Shown here: positions 1-10,174 of the stretch, piece by piece | Layout of the letters: the number at the start of each line of letters is the position of its first letter | Numbering within the stretch: the stretch's first letter is position 1 | Assembly (NCBI GenBank): GCA_022592435.1 | Contig: JABYQS010000012.1 | Coordinates: forward strand, 62,001-126,000 | Direction: 5' to 3' | From: Cerioporus squamosus | Lineage: Eukaryota > Basidiomycota > Agaricomycetes > Polyporales > Polyporaceae | DNA length: 64,000 nucleotides | Translations under genes and position numbers: made by a program | Notes under the pieces: generated by a model | Database searches by the model: none | Told to the model about the DNA's origin: nothing | Seen by the model: the letters and a program-made list of their open reading frames with translations, nothing else

Positions 1-184
1 ACGGGACTGTCGCGTCGCGTGTACGTGCAAAACATGCATTCACTTCAATCATTAGAGTGTCCATCTCATAGTAACTGTAAGTCCGTATATCGTAACCGTC
101 TATCCGTTCGTCCGTCAGAGTCATATCACAGTTCGGAGCGGGTTCGTAGCTGCGTCCGTATGCCATCCTCTACATAGGAGCCAC

Positions 185-2167
185 CTAAGCAGTAGCAGCC
201 GTCGTCTTCTTCCCACCAACGACGACACCCTTCGTCTTATTGAACCCGGCGATCGTCTTGTCCGAGATCTGCAGATGCTGCTTCACGAGCGCGGGCGGGG
301 TGAGCGCCAGCCACTGCGCGAGGCTCACATCCTCGAACCTATCCGAGTTAAAGATCTCGAGGAAGCGCAGCGTCGTGTTCCCCGTGTTCTCCACGTAGTG
401 GCCTGTCGCGTCATAGTCAGTCGCATCAGGCAGCGAGGCCAGGAAGCGGTGCTTACCATAGGCGGTCGGCACATAGCTGATGTCGCCCGGCTGGTAGTCG
501 AACGTCTGCGCGATGCCCGTCCCCGCGAAGATCGTGACGCGCGCCGTGCCCTCACTGCCCGACATTCACAAGATCAGCAACCGCTACAGAAAGCAAGATG
601 AGGTAGAAAGCACGCACAGGAAGAAACCCCACTCGTTCTGTGTCGGGTGCCAGTGGAGCTCGCGCATCGCGCCCGGCTCGACAGTGACCTCCGCGACGGC
701 GATCTGCGTCGAGACGTTGAACACAGTCGAGTCCGCGATCTTCGCCGTGCCGCCCGAGTACTGCGTCGGCGTCACTTTTGAGAACGCGTACGAGAATGGC
801 TCCGGGATCTGGCCCTGCGGGTCCGAGACTGGCTGTTGGTTATCGGGAGGAGGCACTGGGTCCTCTGGTCAGCACCACTGATAGCTCCTGACGAAAGCGA
901 GGACTGACCGCCCGGGAAGATGTAGAGCTGTTCACCGGGAATGTCGTCCCAGTCAGAGATATCGTCCTGAAAGTTTTTCGCGATGACCTCCTTCGGGATG
1001 TGCGCCATCCAGTCCGTGAGCAGCAGCGTGTCGTCGTCATTGAAGGTGCCGTCCGGGAAGATCTGCGCAACGTCGCTCTCATGAGTGCCCCTGTCCCCAC
1101 CCCAAGCACGAGAGCTTACCAAAAGGAATTCTGTGCCATCCGGGTTGTCATCGGTGCCCTGGAGCGAGTGGGGTATGCCGGGCGGGAAGTACCACAGATC
1201 GCCCTGGTTGACCGTCGCGACGTAGTTGCGCCCGCTCTGATCGACGGACGTGATCTGTGTCGATCCCTGTGTCGCCAATGTTAGGACGCCTGTCAGGTAC
1301 TGTGTTGGTTGTGTATGAGTGTATCTGACGCACCTTGATGACATACGCCCACTATAGATGCAGGAACACCAAACAGGGTCGGAGTCAGCGTCGAACGTCC
1401 AACTCCGATCCGCGATCAGAAGATGGGCGGCTTACCTCCGCGGTCTGGTGCCAGTGCAGCTCGCGGATCGCGCCGGCTTCGAGACGCATGTTCACGCCAG
1501 CCATGGCTAGAGGAGTGCGATCGTGAGTGGTGCACGTCTTGTGCAAGGGGAGCATAATGCTCACCGGTAGCGATCGGCATCTGTTGAACTGCACAGACAA
1601 AATGTGAGCTCGTATGGTGCCAGCCCAGATATATGCAAGGTACACACCATTCTGCTGGCGAACCCAACCACCGGTGTTCAGCTGCATCTTGCTCAGACTG
1701 AACGGCCACTTGGCGTTTCCACTGCACCAAATCGACCATATCATATGGCATTAGCAACCCCCACCACATGGACGGCTACAGGGACAAAGCAGTACTTACA
1801 TGGTGCCAGAGTCGGTCGTCGGCGGTGCGAGGATGTCCGGGTTCTGCTTGTCGATCGCGATATCCTGCGGGCCAAGGATGCTCGCGCCGAGAGTACCCCG
1901 CTCGGGCTGCGTGTCCGACGTCGTCGTCTCGTTCCACAGCCAATAGTTGGGATCGTCACTGGCGTAGGGCACCGTCGGGCTCGGCTGTGAGGGATCGCCG
2001 CTCGTCGAGCTTGCTGTCTGGACGAGAGTCGAGCTTGTCGCCTGCGTGACAGTCGATGCAAATGCCAAGGACGACTGAGACGACGAAGAGACCTCTCCGA
2101 CGGGGATAGAGGTGACGATCGAGCCGTAGAGAACGGCACAGAGGACCGATGCGAGGAACTTGGACAT
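185..2167 (-). CDS. Secreted bicupin oxalate decarboxylase, multi-exon
   Basis: Converts oxalate to formate and CO2; in wood-decay fungi this controls secreted oxalic acid. The protein starts MSKFLASVLCAVLYGSI, a clear signal peptide, followed by a Ser/Thr-rich stretch and then the family motif DKQNPDILAPPTTDSG. Cupin 1 carries GAIRELHWHQTAEWAYVIK and, later, GDLWYFPPGIPHSLQG; cupin 2 carries GAMRELHWHPTQNEWGFFL and GHYVENTGNTTLRFLEIF. Both cupins therefore keep the HxH...E and distal His metal ligands. About nine GT-AG introns can be placed: for example one of 54 nt at about 404-457 separates YVPTAY from GHYVEN, one near 1075-1125 separates EFLL from IFPDGTFNDDD, and one donor lies at 1799. 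With these removed the frame stays open to the TAG at 185-187. A TATA box lies about 115 bp upstream of the ATG. Oxalate oxidase is excluded by the two-cupin fold. Confidence 0.93.
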
Positions 2168-2280
2168 GCTGTCGTCTGCTTGTCGGTTGGGCTGGAGGTC
2201 GAGAGAAGGCGGGGGAGGAGAGGAGAGGATTAGAGAGCTGATTGGGGCTGCTGCTGCCATACTCCAGACGATGCGCACCT

Positions 2281-2287
2281 CTTTATA
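2281..2287 (-). promoter_or_regulatory. TATA box of the oxalate decarboxylase gene
   Basis: The minus strand reads TATAAAG here, about 115 bp upstream of the ATG at 2167, a reasonable place for a fungal core promoter. Assigned by sequence and position only. Confidence 0.5.
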
Positions 2288-3355
2288 AGAGTCCGAGCCC
2301 TGCGAGGTGTAAATCGGGCCTCGCGCTACAGCCAGGGCACGTCGGGTGCCAGAACGAGCAGCGCTCAACTCTGAATATGCCACACCGACTTCTTCCGGAC
2401 GCTAACACGCACCACGCGCACAATCATCCACCCGAGTCGAGCCAATGAACGCCCCGCAAGACCCGCCACGCATCCCAGCCAAGACGAGCAAGATCGTATC
2501 CGGGGCCGCCATCGTCGAAGAGCTAGTCCAACGGAGCGCTCCGTGGGCAGAGTGGACGCCCGCGCGCCGAGGGTGCCTTCGGCGAATGTGAGCGAGCGCA
2601 GGCGGCAGCCCGACCACCCCTAGAGCAGATGCTGTCACCGGCAGGATATCTCACTTGCTGCTAATCAGCCACCATTTGGAATTCGCTCTGCGTCCTGAGC
2701 TTACCCGCGTTCGACGGCTGTATTTAGGCGGTCAAACGCCGACTGAGCGTCGGTGCGGTAGAAGAAGTTCGGCGTGAGCAGGCGGCTGCGAGCCACAACC
2801 ACTCGTCGTGCTTGGTGATCACCGGTAGTGGAAGATGCGGAGGCTTCGAGTGGTCGAGCGAGCGTGCATGAACATCCGGATATGCTGGGCATATTGGAGA
2901 AGACAGCAGCAGAGCAACTGCCGGCCGCCGCGAAGTCGTGTGCCGCCCGAGAACTCTACGCCTGCAGACGCCTGCCATAACGATATAGTAGTTCCCACTG
3001 CCCAGAAATCAGCATGGAGAGCTCTTCAACTAATGCGTAAGTGGCAAAACTCACCTTAGACGGGGGCCCAAGTGCGCAGCTAGCTGTCAAGGTGTAACAC
3101 TCGGGCGACGGTGCATCACGGAATCGAGGGAAAGCACTCGCAGCTGGCACAAGGCGACTGCATCCGTCTTCCGAACGCGGCGGAGGACGGCCGTCTATGA
3201 CGTATATTTTTGGTCCACGCCGAAGTGGTAAGTATATGCAGCGAGCTCGGGGGTAGCGCACGTCGCGCGTCCTGCACTGGCTGCACTGCATCCTGCCGGG
3301 TGGACAGATGGCCGCCGCGTATCCACCTCGGGACGCGCCGCACGATCCTTCGTGT

Positions 3356-3779
3356 TCAATTTCAGCGCAGCTCCTCAGTACCCGCGAACACCCTGGAGCT
3401 AAGATGTCACTATGAGCTGCGGCCAGCGATACTCGGCACCGGAGGGATGTTATTCTTGACAGCAGACGAGGGGTAATTTGAACAGATCAGTCGCAAATGG
3501 AGTTGTAAATGAGTTCGACTTAGGCCATTCGCTGAACAAGACATGGCCTACTCACCGAGTGCAGCGCAGCTCGGTTCCGCATTCACCCTTGAGCTATACT
3601 TGCGCCATGAGCTGCGGCCAACTACTCGGCACCGGAGGAATGTTATTCTTGGCTATTCAGACGACAACCAGCGCGGCGAACGGGATCCTGCAGAGGGACG
3701 ACCCAGGCAGATAAGTCGCAAATGAGTTCGACTTGGACCATCCACTGGGCAAGACACGCCCGACTCACCAAGAAAACGC
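3356..3779. repeat. Diverged tandem duplication, two units of about 200 bp
   Basis: The word GAGCTGCGGCC, followed by CTCGGCACCGGAGG and ATGTTATTCTTG, occurs at about 3414 and again at about 3609, 195 bp apart. The downstream segment GTTCGACTT...CA...ACTCACC occurs near 3512 and near 3728, so one unit carries an indel of roughly 20 bp. The units differ by many substitutions, so the duplication is old. Confidence 0.75.
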
Positions 3780-4719
3780 GTCCGACCCCGGATATGGCGA
3801 CACCGTAACGGAGTGCATCACGAGGACAGAACTAGTTGCCTAGAGACAAAAAAAGGTGGATGTCGGACGACTGTGGAGAGCTCTTCGAACCCTTCACCAC
3901 ACGAATCACCGGACTAAATCGACCCACAAGGGAACGGCCAAATTGACCGGGCACGAGCCATGCCGCAAGGCTCGGCTCGTGTGCGTGCTGCAGTCGCTTG
4001 TCGTCCTGTCCGCGTCGATGTCCGCGCACGTTGTCGATCTTCCCGCGAGCGTACACAAGGTGGGTGCGACAGGTTCGGGTTCATGATCCGGTGGTCGATG
4101 CCTGTACAAGAGTTGTACAAGAGTGTTGTGCCTGCGTGCGATCCGTACGTGGCGTGCACAGGGACAGGGAGCCTGGAGGACGACTTGAGGTTATTGTGTA
4201 GAATTGTCAGGCATTGTCATCCGGTCCTGGATCCCTCCGACGGTCGACCCTGCAGCGGTGCATTGACAGCAGACCACGGCCAGCGATGAGACAACAAAAC
4301 ACGCACGAGAACATACGGCGCACTCACTGCTGATCCGCGAGACAAAAAGCATGTCGCGAGCGCCTCTTTTGAGGGCAGCCACGTTCACAAGTTCGCAAGT
4401 TTCGCGAACGCGATCCGTCTAGATCACCGGAGGATGGCGAAGGTGAGCAGCAGGTAAGCAGCCAGACACATACAGTAGAACAAACCGAGACACAAGGTTA
4501 CTTACCCAGTGCCATCGCAGCCGCGACGAGTACCCGGAGGTCGCGTTCGAATCAGCAGGCTGATGGCGCCGCCTGCGAATCAGACTTCAAGCTTCAAGCT
4601 TCAGATTACGAACCGTCGTCGACGTTCTGACAGACGGTCGACTCAGAGGGACGGGATGACTGCGAGCGTCGGTCCATGGCGGCCGGTCCGCGAAGATGGG
4701 GGGGTCGGTCTCGAAGCTT

Positions 4720-4737
4720 GAGGCTGCATGCAGCCTC
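4720..4737. repeat. 18-bp perfect palindrome
   Basis: GAGGCTGCATGCAGCCTC equals its own reverse complement. It lies in a purine-rich patch with further AGCTT and CTTGAGG words. Function unknown. Confidence 0.7.
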
Positions 4738-5782
4738 GAGGAGCCTTGAGGAGGGTCGGCTAGAGTGAACCGTACGTACACGGACCGTGACGAACGGACG
4801 TGCCACGCAGAGTGAGTGCGCGTGTCGTTCCACGTTCCTGGACGCGGGGTAGAATAGGTCCGCACGCGTGCTTATCTGCGGTCGATCACCTCCTCGCTAG
4901 TCCGCCGAACTAAAGAGCTGCTCCGACTCCGGATGCACATGAACCCTACCTCCCACAACCGGCGGCGAAAAGACTCATCGGGGTAGGACAGTCAATCCTT
5001 GGTGTTCATGAAACCTGGTTCACGACATGAACCCGGGGTTCAAGTACATACCATCGCCGCGGTAAACCACGTTCACCAACAGAGTCTTGGGTGAAGCCCT
5101 CAAGATTTTCGTGAACCAAAGAGGGCGAATCATCCAATACAGAGGACCCCATTCTCTGAGGTTGTAGACAACCAATGATGGCGAGGTGCTCTCAGCATAT
5201 GTTCGAGGACCTGTTCAGACGAATCAGTTTGATCTTCCTTAAATATGTAAGCCTACTCGATCATTTGGAATCCTGATCGCGAGCAGGCAGCATGACCATC
5301 CGACCCCTTCTGGGATAGAGTTCGCAACACACCCCCGCCTGAGTCGGAGGGAAGACGTTCCTGTTCGCGGCAGGAACCTGAGTGTCGGGCACCCTTGCAT
5401 GATTCTGAGACGACTTCGAGCTGGTAGCGGTACCGCAGAGGCCGCGAGGACGAGGGCGAGACTCACCATATGTCATACGCGAGCTGAACGTGGAGTATGA
5501 GGTCAGGAGGACCTGCTTTGTCTGTGGGAGTGGGGGCGCACGGAGAAGGCGAATGTGGGTGGACGTGGGGTGGACCTCTGGGCGAGTCGGTGCGGCTAGT
5601 GGCATCGCTTGAGTCGAAGAGGTTCGGAGGACAAGTGTGCTGGCTCGAGACGGATAAATTGCCCACAGGATTGTTCCGCCGTGGAATGCTGAACGGGGGT
5701 CATGGCGCAGAGGCGCTGCGAACAGCAAGGGGCGAGGCCTCCTGGCCCCCAGACTGCCGGGGCTGCGAGCGCGGGTGTGCAG

Positions 5783-5789
5783 TATATAT
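5783..5789 (+). promoter_or_regulatory. TATA-like element upstream of the YjlB-like cupin gene
   Basis: TATATAT lies about 190 bp upstream of the chosen ATG at 5980. The distance allows an untranslated leader. Weak evidence from sequence and position only. Confidence 0.35.
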
Positions 5790-5979
5790 CCCCGCCCAGT
5801 CGACTATCGCGGCAAGGTGCACGCGCCGTCGCGGACTGGAACATACTCTCCTCCCCCAGCCTCCGCTCATACCCCATACCCCCACATACCCATACCCCAC
5901 TCGCGCCCACCCGCGCGACCACGAAAACGCCCACGAGCACGACCCAGAGCCCAGCGCGCGAGTACTCACCTGCATTGCG

Positions 5980-6546
5980 ATGAGCGTGAACACGAGCAAA
6001 GCCCTCCTCCCGCTGACTCCGCTCACGTCCCTCCGCGTCTCGCGGCACCAGATCCCGCCGGCGGGGCTCATCCCAAACACCTCCATCCAGCAGAAGCCGC
6101 TCATCATCTACCACGGCGTGTTCCCCGCTCCGACGCCCTCCGCCTCGCAGATCGAGGCGCACATCAACGCCGTCGGGGTGTGCAAGCCCATGTGGCGCTA
6201 CCCGATGTACCCCGACGACCACTTCCACACCACCGCGCACGAGTTCCTCGTCATCCACCGCGGACGCGCGCGCCTCAACTTCGGAGGAGAGGCGTGCCCG
6301 GGAGCTGTTGTCGTCGAGCTGGGCCAGGGAGACGCGATCTTAATTCCTGCGGGCGTGTCCCACAGGCTCGTGCAGGATCTCGAGGGCGGCTTCGAGATGG
6401 TGGGGAGCTACATGGTGGACTCGGACCATTGGGACATGTGTTACGGCCACCCGGGAGAGGAGGAGCACATCGCGAACATCAAGCACTTGCCCTGGTTCAC
6501 GCGCGACCCGCTGTACGGCGACGGTGGTCCGGCGGCAAAGTCTTGA
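5980..6546 (+). CDS. Single-cupin protein, YjlB-like family
   Basis: A 188-residue, intron-free reading frame from ATG 5980 (starting MSVNTSKALLPL) to TGA 6544-6546. The cupin core is visible: DDHFHTTAHEFLVIHRG gives the HxH...E metal-binding set, and GDAILIPAGVSHRLVQD gives the second motif with its His. The C-terminal part, with WDMCYGHPGE and a DPLYG motif just before the end, matches the YjlB-type cupin family known from bacteria and fungi. No signal peptide, so it is probably cytosolic. The frame is open further upstream, but that segment is compositionally unlike coding sequence and the family begins near the chosen ATG. The substrate is unknown. It sits 3.8 kb from a second cupin gene, the oxalate decarboxylase, on the opposite strand. 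Confidence 0.85.
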   Translation: MSVNTSKALLPLTPLTSLRVSRHQIPPAGLIPNTSIQQKPLIIYHGVFPAPTPSASQIEAHINAVGVCKPMWRYPMYPDDHFHTTAHEFLVIHRGRARLNFGGEACPGAVVVELGQGDAILIPAGVSHRLVQDLEGGFEMVGSYMVDSDHWDMCYGHPGEEEHIANIKHLPWFTRDPLYGDGGPAAKS

Positions 6547-6854
6547 GGTAGAGAGCGGGAAGAGGGCGTGTTATGCTGGGGCGACGAGTTGGCGACGAGT
6601 GTTGTATACCATGTGTTGTGTCATGAGCAGAGTTGCATCCAACGACGTTCCGCGCAACTTGCAGGCCTAACCAGTACGGTCGTGGGAAGTCTGAACATGT
6701 GCGCTTAAAATTGGTGCATGTACTGTCAGTGGCAAGCAGAAATTCAGTACATGCATGATTGCACACAGAAGGTTAGCGTCGCGAGAAGCTAGGAGGGTTG
6801 ACGAGGTCAAAGGTCTTGGGCAGGAAGGGAAAAAGCTTTCTAACGTCAATTGAA

Positions 6855-6935
6855 GGCGCTACCAGGGATCGAACCTGGGTTTGGGGAACACCGACCAATC
6901 AGAATCCCCAGTGATAACCACTACACTATAGCGCC
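6855..6935 (-). tRNA. tRNA-Gln(CUG) with a 10-nt intron
   Basis: Read on the minus strand, the 7-bp acceptor stem is GGCGCTA/TAGCGCC. A D-arm of the GTGTAGTGGTTATCAC type is followed by the anticodon stem GGGGA/TCCCC and a T-arm of CCAGG-TTCGATC-CCTGG. The anticodon loop is 17 nt: TTCTGA, a 10-nt insert at 6889-6898, then T. The insert sits after position 37, the canonical nuclear tRNA intron site. The anticodon is CTG (6900-6902). The total length is 81 nt, or 71 after splicing. Confidence 0.95.
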
Positions 6936-7260
6936 GTGTTCTCCTTTCACAAAATAATGTACATTACATGGCAGCACCTCTACACCACCAGGCTGCTGCA
7001 TCGAGTTCACTGAGAAACCGCAGGCAACACGACTACTACATCACCACTACTATAGTACTACGATATGTGCTTACTGGTATCAAGTCACCCATGGACAGTG
7101 GGGTCCAGCTCACTCGAGCCTTCTTGCGCTAATCTCACACAAAAGCACTCGCTTGCCACTCGCTCAAGGTCCCAGCCTAGGACCTTCTGCCGAAGACCAT
7201 CTCGCACTCCAAGTTGCACACCAAGCCAGATGACCCCAAAAATGTTCATTACACCATAAT
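6936..7260. other. Intergenic, nothing recognised
   Basis: Separates the tRNA gene from the proposed outer end of the Ty3 LTR. No gene or element seen; the tRNA lies about 325 bp from the LTR end. Confidence 0.5.
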
Positions 7261-8078
7261 TGTTACACATCATACATCGTAAATTTTCCCCTTCAAGCAA
7301 GATTGTCCTCCGTATCGTAAATGGTCATAAGTCGTCATCGCGCAAGCCTCCAGGGTCCCTGTTACATCCCGTGCTCCAAGTCACCCAACTCCGGTCTCAA
7401 CTCCGACCGGACCCCGGTTCGTCCGTTGACTCATACTTACTTCCTCATCCCTTTGTTATGACTCATTCTTACTACGATACTTACCCCTCTCTATCCGTTC
7501 CCCTCGGACTCCGATCACCTCCGCAGTTCCGATAGTATTAACCGTTTGTATCCGCGTCGTATCCACTTGCATCCGCACTTGCCTCCATTTCCTATTGGCT
7601 ACTTACTTGCTTCCGCCTTGGCACCGGACTCCGACTCCTGTCTCTACTTTTAGCTTACCCCTTTCGGACCTCCGGACTTTAGTATTTAAGCCTGCTTGTA
7701 TTCTCCCTTAGACCTCAGTTCTGATATCTCGTTTACTTCCCTCTTATCCTTCTCGGTATCAACAACTCAATCCATTGCATTCTCTTCTAACTCGTCCGCA
7801 CCTCCGTCCGGACTTCTGACCTCCGACCTCCGACCTCCGTCTTCCGACTCTGGTCTCTCGGCTTCTGACCCTCTGGTTCCCTCTCTGCTTGACTTCCTCC
7901 TTCGTTGCTTACTCTGGTATAAACTCCGGAGTTCTGTTCCTTTGCAAATACAAGATAACTTGCGTCTCCTCAGAGCGTTGGTCAATAACTTCGCCGAAGT
8001 CTTCACCCCCGTGCTGCCTTCGGACTTTGGACTTTGGACTTCCTTCCGGAGTTTGACTTGGCACGCACAGTCTTAACA
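7261..8078 (-). repeat. Likely LTR of the Ty3 fragment
   Basis: The 818-bp segment starts TGTTA and ends TAACA on either strand reading, the short inverted ends typical of LTRs. It is pyrimidine-rich with many TCCGGACT-type words and contains TATTTAAG at about 7683. It sits just beyond the Pol end and its antisense ORF. The boundaries rest on these termini; there is no second copy here to confirm them. Confidence 0.55.
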
Positions 8079-8080
8079 AG

Positions 8081-8698
8081 GTGCCTCCGCCTCCGAAGAA
8101 GCCGAAGAAGACGCAGGAGGAGCCGGTGGCCGGGCCCTCCAAGGACAAGGGCAAGGGCAAGGCGAGGGAGGAGCCAGAGCCGGAGCCGGAGAAGAAGGCG
8201 GAGTCCGGCCGGACTCTCCGGGGTTCGAAGGGGGGAGACAGCGCCATCGAGTCCCTCGACATGAGGGACTTGTTCGGACGTCTCCTCCAGGAGATGTGGG
8301 ACACCCGCTCAGAGATGCGGAGCCTCCGCAAGGAGATGGCGAAGTTCTCGCACGTGCGGGCACAGGTTGAGGCCCTCGACGGATACTTGGCCCCATACTT
8401 CCGGGGGCTGCCCACAGGGCTAAGTGGAATCATCAGGTCAACGACGGAGGAGGAAGACCCGTCGTACGAGCCGGAGGCGGAAGAGACGGAGTCGGACTCG
8501 GAGTCCGGAAATGAGGAGTCCGGGGAGGCGCAGGGAGAGGCCGGAGATGAGGGCCATGGTGAGGGTGAAGGAGAGGGTGAGGAAGAGGGGACCAGAGGAG
8601 AGGGAACCGGAGTTGAGGGTGAGGGGGAAGAAGGGACCGGAGGTGAGGGTGGCGGAGAAGAGCAGACGGAGTCCGGAGACAATGGAGCTCCGGAGTAG
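8081..8698 (+). CDS. Antisense ORF inside the Ty3 element, coiled-coil and acidic protein
   Basis: An open frame of about 205 codons on the strand opposite to Pol, lying between the Pol end and the LTR. It encodes a Pro/Lys-rich N-terminus (VPPPPKKPKK), a middle segment with LLQEMWDTRSEMRSLRKEM that looks coiled-coil, the phrase LDGYLAPYFRGLPTG, and a Glu/Gly-rich acidic tail. There is no ATG at the left end (GTG at 8081); the first in-frame Met is about 60 codons in, so a spliced upstream exon within the LTR is possible. From memory, similar proteins recur as repeated hypotheticals in polypore genomes. Function unknown. Confidence 0.4.
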   Translation: MPPPPKKPKKTQEEPVAGPSKDKGKGKAREEPEPEPEKKAESGRTLRGSKGGDSAIESLDMRDLFGRLLQEMWDTRSEMRSLRKEMAKFSHVRAQVEALDGYLAPYFRGLPTGLSGIIRSTTEEEDPSYEPEAEETESDSESGNEESGEAQGEAGDEGHGEGEGEGEEEGTRGEGTGVEGEGEEGTGGEGGGEEQTESGDNGAPE

Positions 8699-8796
8699 AT
8701 AGAAACAATGAATCGGGTTCAGGATCATAACGAAGTGTGATGTGTGAACAGGACTGATAAGTACTCATAAGTAAGTAATATGAAGGGAATAAGTGT

Positions 8797-9521
8797 TTAT
8801 AAGAACAGATGTAATGGATGTGGTTGGGGCAAGGAAGTAAGAGGTCCGGGTTTATCCGGGTAAGAAGCATGGAAGTCCGCGACCAGTTCTTGAGCGTGTC
8901 CAAGCTCCGTGGCGAGGATCCACGAAGTTTCCTCGTCGGTGCCTTCGTAACCGGCCCAACGGACCAGGTACAGGAGTTGACAGGACCGGTGCCGACGATC
9001 AATCTTGGAGTCGAGGATTTCGGAGATTTCATACTCCGGTTCTCCATCGACTTCAACTGGTGGGGGCGGAGTTTGGACGCGCCCGGGAATAGTGTTCGGA
9101 GTTGCGGGTTCCAGCTGAGAGACATGGAAGACGGGGTGAATGGCCCGCATAGAGTCGGGCAACCGGAGGGTGAAGAAGTGAGTTCCAGGCTGAGCGATGA
9201 TCTCGTAGGGGCCTAGGAACTTCTCGGAGAGTTTCTTCATAGGGCGAGTAGAACGGATGAACTGTGCTCGGACATATGTGTAATCTCCGATCCGGAAGTC
9301 CGGTGCTGGAAGTCGGTGCTTGTCGGCCTGAACTTGGTAGCGAGTCTGGGCTTCGGCGATGCAATTCCGGAGTTCGGAGTGGAGTTCGTCGAGATCAATG
9401 GCGAACTCGTGGGCACGGGCGGAGGTGAGATCACGTTCTGGGTGGACTGCAAGTCCGGGGTGGTAGCCCTTGTTGGCGAAGAAGGGAGAGAGTCCGGTAG
9501 TGGCGTTCGGAGCATTTAGGC
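8797..9521 (-). pseudogene. Ty3 Pol C-terminus: integrase tail and chromodomain
   Basis: One open minus-strand frame begins NAPNATTGLSPFFANKGYHP, the end of the integrase core, and continues through DFRIGDYTYVRAQFIRSTRP and KKLSEKFLGPYEI, the SH3-like integrase C-terminal domain. Next come HPVFHVSQLEP and a chromodomain with YLVRWAGYEGTDEETSW, where the aromatic cage residues are visible. Chromodomains on integrase direct insertion into marked chromatin in chromoviruses. The frame reaches a natural stop at 8797 but lacks everything upstream of the integrase core, so the fragment is not functional. Its own frame shows no internal break. Confidence 0.9.
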
Positions 9522-9525
9522 TGTA

Positions 9526-10169
9526 TCACGGGTGTTCCTGAACTACGAAGTAGGAAGGTCTTGGGGTGAAAAAATCACGTCGCTAGTGACTGTTACATCA
9601 GAAACGCGAACAGTAACAGGTGACTGGCACGGTAACGTGATTTCTTGTTGAACGCGATGTTCCCACGGCTCCAGGTGTGCCGCATGCATGCAATGTTGAA
9701 CTCTCTGACTCTCAGTCTCTCTCGTCCATTCGCTCCGGGTCTGGTGTGGATGCATGGTTGCTTACTAGCCAATGAGAGCTCACAAGAGCAAAGACCTCCA
9801 CATGGCGCAAGACCACAGGACCCAGACAACATCCTATCTGCCCACCATATTCTTTGCCCATGCTCACCACCACTCGTCTTCTTGCCCTTGGCCTCTTGTG
9901 TTTCTTGGCATTTGGTGAGCTCTAGTTGCTTTCTCTTTCGACTGTGCACCCTTGCTTGTGGCTGATTTATCAATCTTCTTGCCTGAGACATGCATTTTTG
10001 GTAACGGGCACATTACTATATGGGCGAGGAGCTGGGACAACGGTGGGACGAAGTCGAGCAGGGCAGACAGGATGTGGGAGGAGAAGCAAGGGGGCCCGGA
10101 ACTGGTGTTGATTCCACGGGGCGTCAAGACGAGCGCGTACAAGACTATTCACAAGTACACGATGTTCCT
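9526..10169. other. Spacer between Ty3 fragment and copia, with imperfect palindrome
   Basis: No recognisable protein. It holds the imperfect palindrome at 9572-9643. Its right part appears to continue, across the copia empty site, into the minus-strand small gene at 16800-17331: several frames stay open through the reconstructed junction but none could be assigned. Confidence 0.4.
9572..9643. repeat. Imperfect palindrome of about 72 bp
   Basis: The left arm has AAATCACGT then TGTTAC; the right arm has GTAACA then ACGTGATTT. The inner arms CTGTTAC/GTAACAG flank a 16-nt loop, and the outer arms are nine-base perfect complements. It lies directly beside the truncation point of the Ty3 fragment, so it may be an end of another element. 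Confidence 0.6.
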
Positions 10170-10174
10170 GTTGT
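10170..10174. repeat. Target-site duplication, left copy (GTTGT)
   Basis: GTTGT directly precedes the left LTR and is repeated exactly at 16709-16713 after the right LTR. Choosing TGAACT rather than TGTTGAACT as the LTR start is what makes the 5-bp duplication exact. Confidence 0.85.

Larger units (their letters stand above)
2290..5782. other. Gene-poor stretch with degenerate repeats
   Basis: I found no open frame with recognisable domains, codon structure or a consistent exon series on either strand. It contains a diverged tandem duplication (3356-3779), an 18-bp perfect palindrome (4720-4737) and, at about 5005-5060, several copies of a GTTCA/TGAAC-type word. It may be intergenic DNA with decayed repeats; a diverged gene cannot be ruled out. 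Confidence 0.5.
7261..9525 (-). mobile_element. 5'-truncated Ty3-type (chromovirus) LTR retrotransposon
   Basis: On the minus strand, the end of a Pol polyprotein (integrase C-terminus plus chromodomain) runs from about 9521 to 8797, then an internal spacer, then a likely 3' LTR at 8078-7261. The expected upstream integrase core, reverse transcriptase, protease and Gag are absent. Beyond about 9521 the translation no longer resembles Pol and an in-frame stop follows. The element is therefore a dead 5'-truncated copy. I did not find a matching second LTR in the window. Confidence 0.75.

Noticed and set aside
5775..6551. A 258-codon frame overlapping the YjlB-like cupin gene
   Set aside because: It is a frame-shifted reading of the cupin gene, rich in Arg and Pro, with no domain; the cupin frame has the motifs.
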